Below, piece by piece: positions 5,482-6,986 of a stretch of 6,986 nucleotides of DNA. A model generated the notes under the pieces. The model was not told where the DNA came from. It saw nothing but the letters and a program-made list of their open reading frames with translations, and made no database searches. Every line of letters starts with the position of its first letter. Within the stretch, counting starts at the first letter, position 1. This stretch comes from Chroococcidiopsidaceae cyanobacterium CP_BM_RX_35 (GTDB taxonomy: Bacteria > Cyanobacteriota > Cyanobacteriia > Cyanobacteriales > Chroococcidiopsidaceae): the NCBI GenBank assembly GCA_019242465.1, contig JAFAVL010000114.1:1-6986 (forward strand), read 5' to 3'. Both the position numbers and the translations under genes were made by a program.

Positions 5482-6018
5482 ATGTCCTGGAATGAACTTC
5501 TACAGCCTGATTTAATCCTGGAAGGCTCCATTCTCAATCTGACACCAGCCATCATTCAACAATATCAGCTGAAAGGTCTGGTATTGGATGTGGATGAAAC
5601 TCTAGTGCCGATTAAGTCTACGGCAGCTTCTGCTCAACTGCAACAGTGGGTGGAGGAAATTAGACAGGTTGCAGCACTATGGTTAGTGAGCAATAACCTC
5701 AGTGATACGCGCATAGGTGGTATTGCCCGTTCGCTAGAACTGCCTTACATCCTTGGTGCAGTCAAGCCCTCACGGCGCAAGTTAAGACAGGCAGTTGTAG
5801 CAATGGACCTACCTGTGGAGCAGGTGGCAATGGTAGGCGATCGCCTATTTACTGATGTGCTGGCTGGTAATCGCCTGGGAATGTTTACAATTTTGGTCGA
5901 ACCAATGGTCGATCCTAATACTGCCGTTCGCTTCTATCCGATCCGCAACTTTGAGGTGCTATTATCCCAATTTATGGGAGCACCGCTCACACCCAAGAAA
6001 CAAAAGTTTATAAAATAG
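5482..6018 (+). CDS. YqeG-family HAD phosphatase, candidate phosphatidylglycerophosphate phosphatase
   Basis: This 178-residue protein belongs to the YqeG/GEP4-like branch of the HAD superfamily. Motif I is DVDET with Asp36 (nucleophile) and Asp38 (acid/base), motif II is Ser70 in WLVSNN, motif III is Lys95 in GAVKPS, and motif IV is GDRLFTD with Asp120 and Asp125. All catalytic positions are present. The cap is minimal, as in this family. Related eukaryotic members (yeast GEP4, plant and algal PGPP1) dephosphorylate phosphatidylglycerophosphate to phosphatidylglycerol, the only phospholipid of cyanobacterial thylakoids. That role here is inference from the family. ATG 5482 gives MSWNELLQPDLILEGSILNLTP, a natural start for cyanobacterial members; no Shine-Dalgarno sequence is seen. 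It lies 84 bases after mltG and probably belongs to the same transcription unit. A HIP1 site falls in motif IV at 5837. Confidence 0.9.
   Translation: MSWNELLQPDLILEGSILNLTPAIIQQYQLKGLVLDVDETLVPIKSTAASAQLQQWVEEIRQVAALWLVSNNLSDTRIGGIARSLELPYILGAVKPSRRKLRQAVVAMDLPVEQVAMVGDRLFTDVLAGNRLGMFTILVEPMVDPNTAVRFYPIRNFEVLLSQFMGAPLTPKKQKFIK
5837..5844. repeat. HIP1 octamer GCGATCGC
   Basis: Exact HIP1 copy within the yqeG-like gene; here it encodes part of the catalytic GDR motif, and flanking G and C plus A/T extend it to AGGCGATCGCCT, a 12-base palindrome. Confidence 0.9.
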
Positions 6019-6058
6019 GATAAATAATAAATATTGAACATAAACATTAAAAAATTCT

Positions 6059-6063
6059 GGGGA
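6059..6063 (+). promoter_or_regulatory. Shine-Dalgarno-like GGGGA ahead of a small ORF
   Basis: GGGGA lies 9 bases before the ATG at 6073. It is one of the better-placed ribosome sites in this window, where most starts have none, and it is the main argument that the small ORF is translated. Confidence 0.35.
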
Positions 6064-6072
6064 AAAGTCCGA

Positions 6073-6165
6073 ATGACTACAGAAACTTGGGAACATAATA
6101 ATTGTTCAAATGGGGTCAGCCAAATAAAGACCCTAAGCCATAAATCCAAACCCATAAATTCGTAG
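6073..6165 (+). CDS. Possible small ORF (30 residues) upstream of proB
   Basis: An ATG at 6073 opens a 30-codon frame starting [10 protein letters not shown] and ending KSKPINS, with its TAG (6163-6165) touching the left arm of a hairpin. GGGGA is present 9 bases upstream. The peptide is polar, with no membrane segment, one cysteine (residue 11), one tryptophan and one proline (residue 27). I do not recognise it. It could be a small protein gene with its own terminator or a leader peptide of proB; a single proline codon gives little support for proline-dependent attenuation. A chance frame in AT-rich DNA remains possible. Confidence 0.3.
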   Translation: MTTETWEHNNCSNGVSQIKTLSHKSKPINS

Positions 6166-6202
6166 AGCGTCAGCCTTCAATTTTATAGAAGGACTGGCGC
6201 TT
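6165..6202 (+). terminator. Hairpin before proB, terminator-like or leader structure
   Basis: AGCGTCAG (6166-6173) pairs with CTGGCGCT (6194-6201) with one G-U pair. After a bulged A at 6193, CCTTC (6174-6178) pairs with GAAGG (6188-6192), closing a 9-base AU-rich loop. A further G-U pair at 6165/6202 is possible. The sequence after it, TTGCTCGTATTTTCTC, is moderately T-rich but lacks a continuous T-run. It sits after the yqeG-like gene and 16 bases before the proB ATG, so it may end the upstream unit or regulate proB translation. Confidence 0.5.
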
Positions 6203-6217
6203 TGCTCGTATTTTCTC

Positions 6218-6986
6218 ATGCAGCAAACCCTTGTTGTCAAAATTGGGACTTCTAGCCTAACTCAACCAGAAACAGGTCAGCTAGCGCTTTCTACCATTGC
6301 TAGCTTGGCAGAAACTCTGAGCTATCTACGGCGCTCTGGTCACCAGGTAATTTTAGTATCTTCGGGGGCTGTTGGGGTAGGTTGCACGCGGTTGGGGTTA
6401 ACTGAGCGCCCTCGACGGATGGCATTGAAACAGGCTGTAGCAGCCGTAGGCCAGGGAAGGTTGATGCGCGTGTATGACGATTTATTCACAACCTTGCAAC
6501 AGCCAATTGCCCAAGTTCTCCTCACCCGCAGTGACCTAGTGCAGCGCCGCCGTTATGTAAATGCCTACAATACCTTTCAGGAATTATTGAAACTGGGAGT
6601 GATTCCAGTTGTGAATGAAAATGACACGGTAGCAGTCGAGGAACTGAAGTTTGGGGACAATGACACGCTTTCAGCACTGGTTGCCAGCTTGGTCGAAGCA
6701 GATTGGCTATTTTTGCTAACCGATGTAGATCGGCTGTACTCAGCCGATCCGCGCTCCGTACCCAATGCCCAGCCAATTGTTTTGGTGAGTCACGGAGCAC
6801 CATTGCCTCAGTTACAGGTAGCGGGCGATCGCACCTCCCACTGGGGAACTGGTGGTATGGTCACTAAAATTGCTGCAGCACGGATTGCTACCAGTGCTGG
6901 TATTCGCACAGCGATCACAGAGGGCAGGCACCCCCAAAACATTGTCAAAATCTTGCAAGGTGAACCCATTGGTACGCAGTTTGAAC
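6218..6986 (+). CDS. proB: Glutamate 5-kinase, N-terminal part (3' end outside window)
   Basis: The visible 256 residues are the amino-acid-kinase domain of glutamate 5-kinase, which phosphorylates glutamate to gamma-glutamyl phosphate in the first step of proline synthesis. The motifs run in order: [10 protein letters not shown] (6-15, phosphate loop with Lys8), [11 protein letters not shown] with the SSGAV substrate loop, [11 protein letters not shown] (128-138) with Asn133, Glu134 and Asp136, [12 protein letters not shown] (145-156), the nucleotide-binding [14 protein letters not shown] (166-179), and [13 protein letters not shown] (209-221). All are intact. The frame runs off the window; the usual C-terminal PUA domain (about 275-370) would lie beyond it. 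ATG 6218 starts the first strand directly, as in the family, and has no Shine-Dalgarno sequence, but a hairpin lies just upstream. A HIP1 octamer occurs at 6825. Confidence 0.95.
   Translation, partial: MQQTLVVKIGTSSLTQPETGQLALSTIASLAETLSYLRRSGHQVILVSSGAVGVGCTRLGLTERPRRMALKQAVAAVGQGRLMRVYDDLFTTLQQPIAQVLLTRSDLVQRRRYVNAYNTFQELLKLGVIPVVNENDTVAVEELKFGDNDTLSALVASLVEADWLFLLTDVDRLYSADPRSVPNAQPIVLVSHGAPLPQLQVAGDRTSHWGTGGMVTKIAAARIATSAGIRTAITEGRHPQNIVKILQGEPIGTQFE
6825..6832. repeat. HIP1 octamer GCGATCGC
   Basis: Exact HIP1 copy in proB, just before the GTGGM motif region. Confidence 0.9.

Noticed and set aside
6091..6107. GAACA/TGTTC inverted repeat as a regulator operator
   Set aside because: Only 5 bp per arm with an AT loop; expected by chance in this AT-rich stretch.
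5934..6155. Minus-strand frame with hydrophobic residues spanning the yqeG end and the proB leader
   Set aside because: Half of it is antisense to the yqeG-like gene, and the rest is AT-rich sequence that yields Phe/Leu/Tyr by composition. No ribosome site or family match is evident.
6522..6803. Minus-strand frames opposite proB
   Set aside because: Antisense to a strongly conserved kinase domain.

Overview
The window looks like an ordinary chromosomal segment from a cyanobacterium. The evidence is four copies of the HIP1 octamer GCGATCGC (622, 1149, 5837, 6825), a DUF3727-type acidic protein typical of cyanobacteria and plastid-bearing lineages, and protein variants of cyanobacterial style throughout. 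Short GA-rich and palindromic repeats between genes suggest a larger genome such as a Chroococcidiopsis or Nostocales relative, but genus cannot be fixed from this sequence alone. All convincing genes lie on the + strand, and I see no transposase, phage gene, CRISPR array, tRNA or rRNA.

Layout: (1) 1-307, the C-terminal end of tryptophanyl-tRNA synthetase (trpS). (2) 360-1274, a single-domain methylenetetrahydrofolate reductase. (3) 1320-1613, a 97-residue protein I do not recognise; its stop codon is the first base triplet of a perfect 16-bp hairpin. (4) 1721-2992, a large GNAT acetyltransferase-like protein, overlapping by 11 bases (5) 2982-3458, ruvX/yqgF. (6) 3668-4240, a DUF3727 protein that appears to be an internal duplication of a DUF1292-like unit. 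(7) 4294-5397, the endolytic murein transglycosylase mltG, whose last residues are encoded by a palindromic repeat. (8) 5482-6018, a YqeG-family HAD phosphatase, a candidate phosphatidylglycerophosphate phosphatase. (9) 6073-6165, a possible 30-codon small ORF abutting a terminator-like hairpin. (10) 6218 to the end, glutamate 5-kinase (proB), cut by the window edge.

The genes are mostly housekeeping: translation, one-carbon metabolism, Holliday junction/RNA processing, peptidoglycan chain termination, phospholipid synthesis and proline synthesis. The most suggestive aspects are the order ruvX - DUF1292-like - mltG, which parallels the Bacillus yrrK-yrzB-yrrL cluster, and several small non-coding structures: the 1611-1647 hairpin and its partial 48-bp-offset repeat, the palindrome in the mltG 3' end, and the small ORF plus hairpin in front of proB. 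I see no convincing new multi-gene system.
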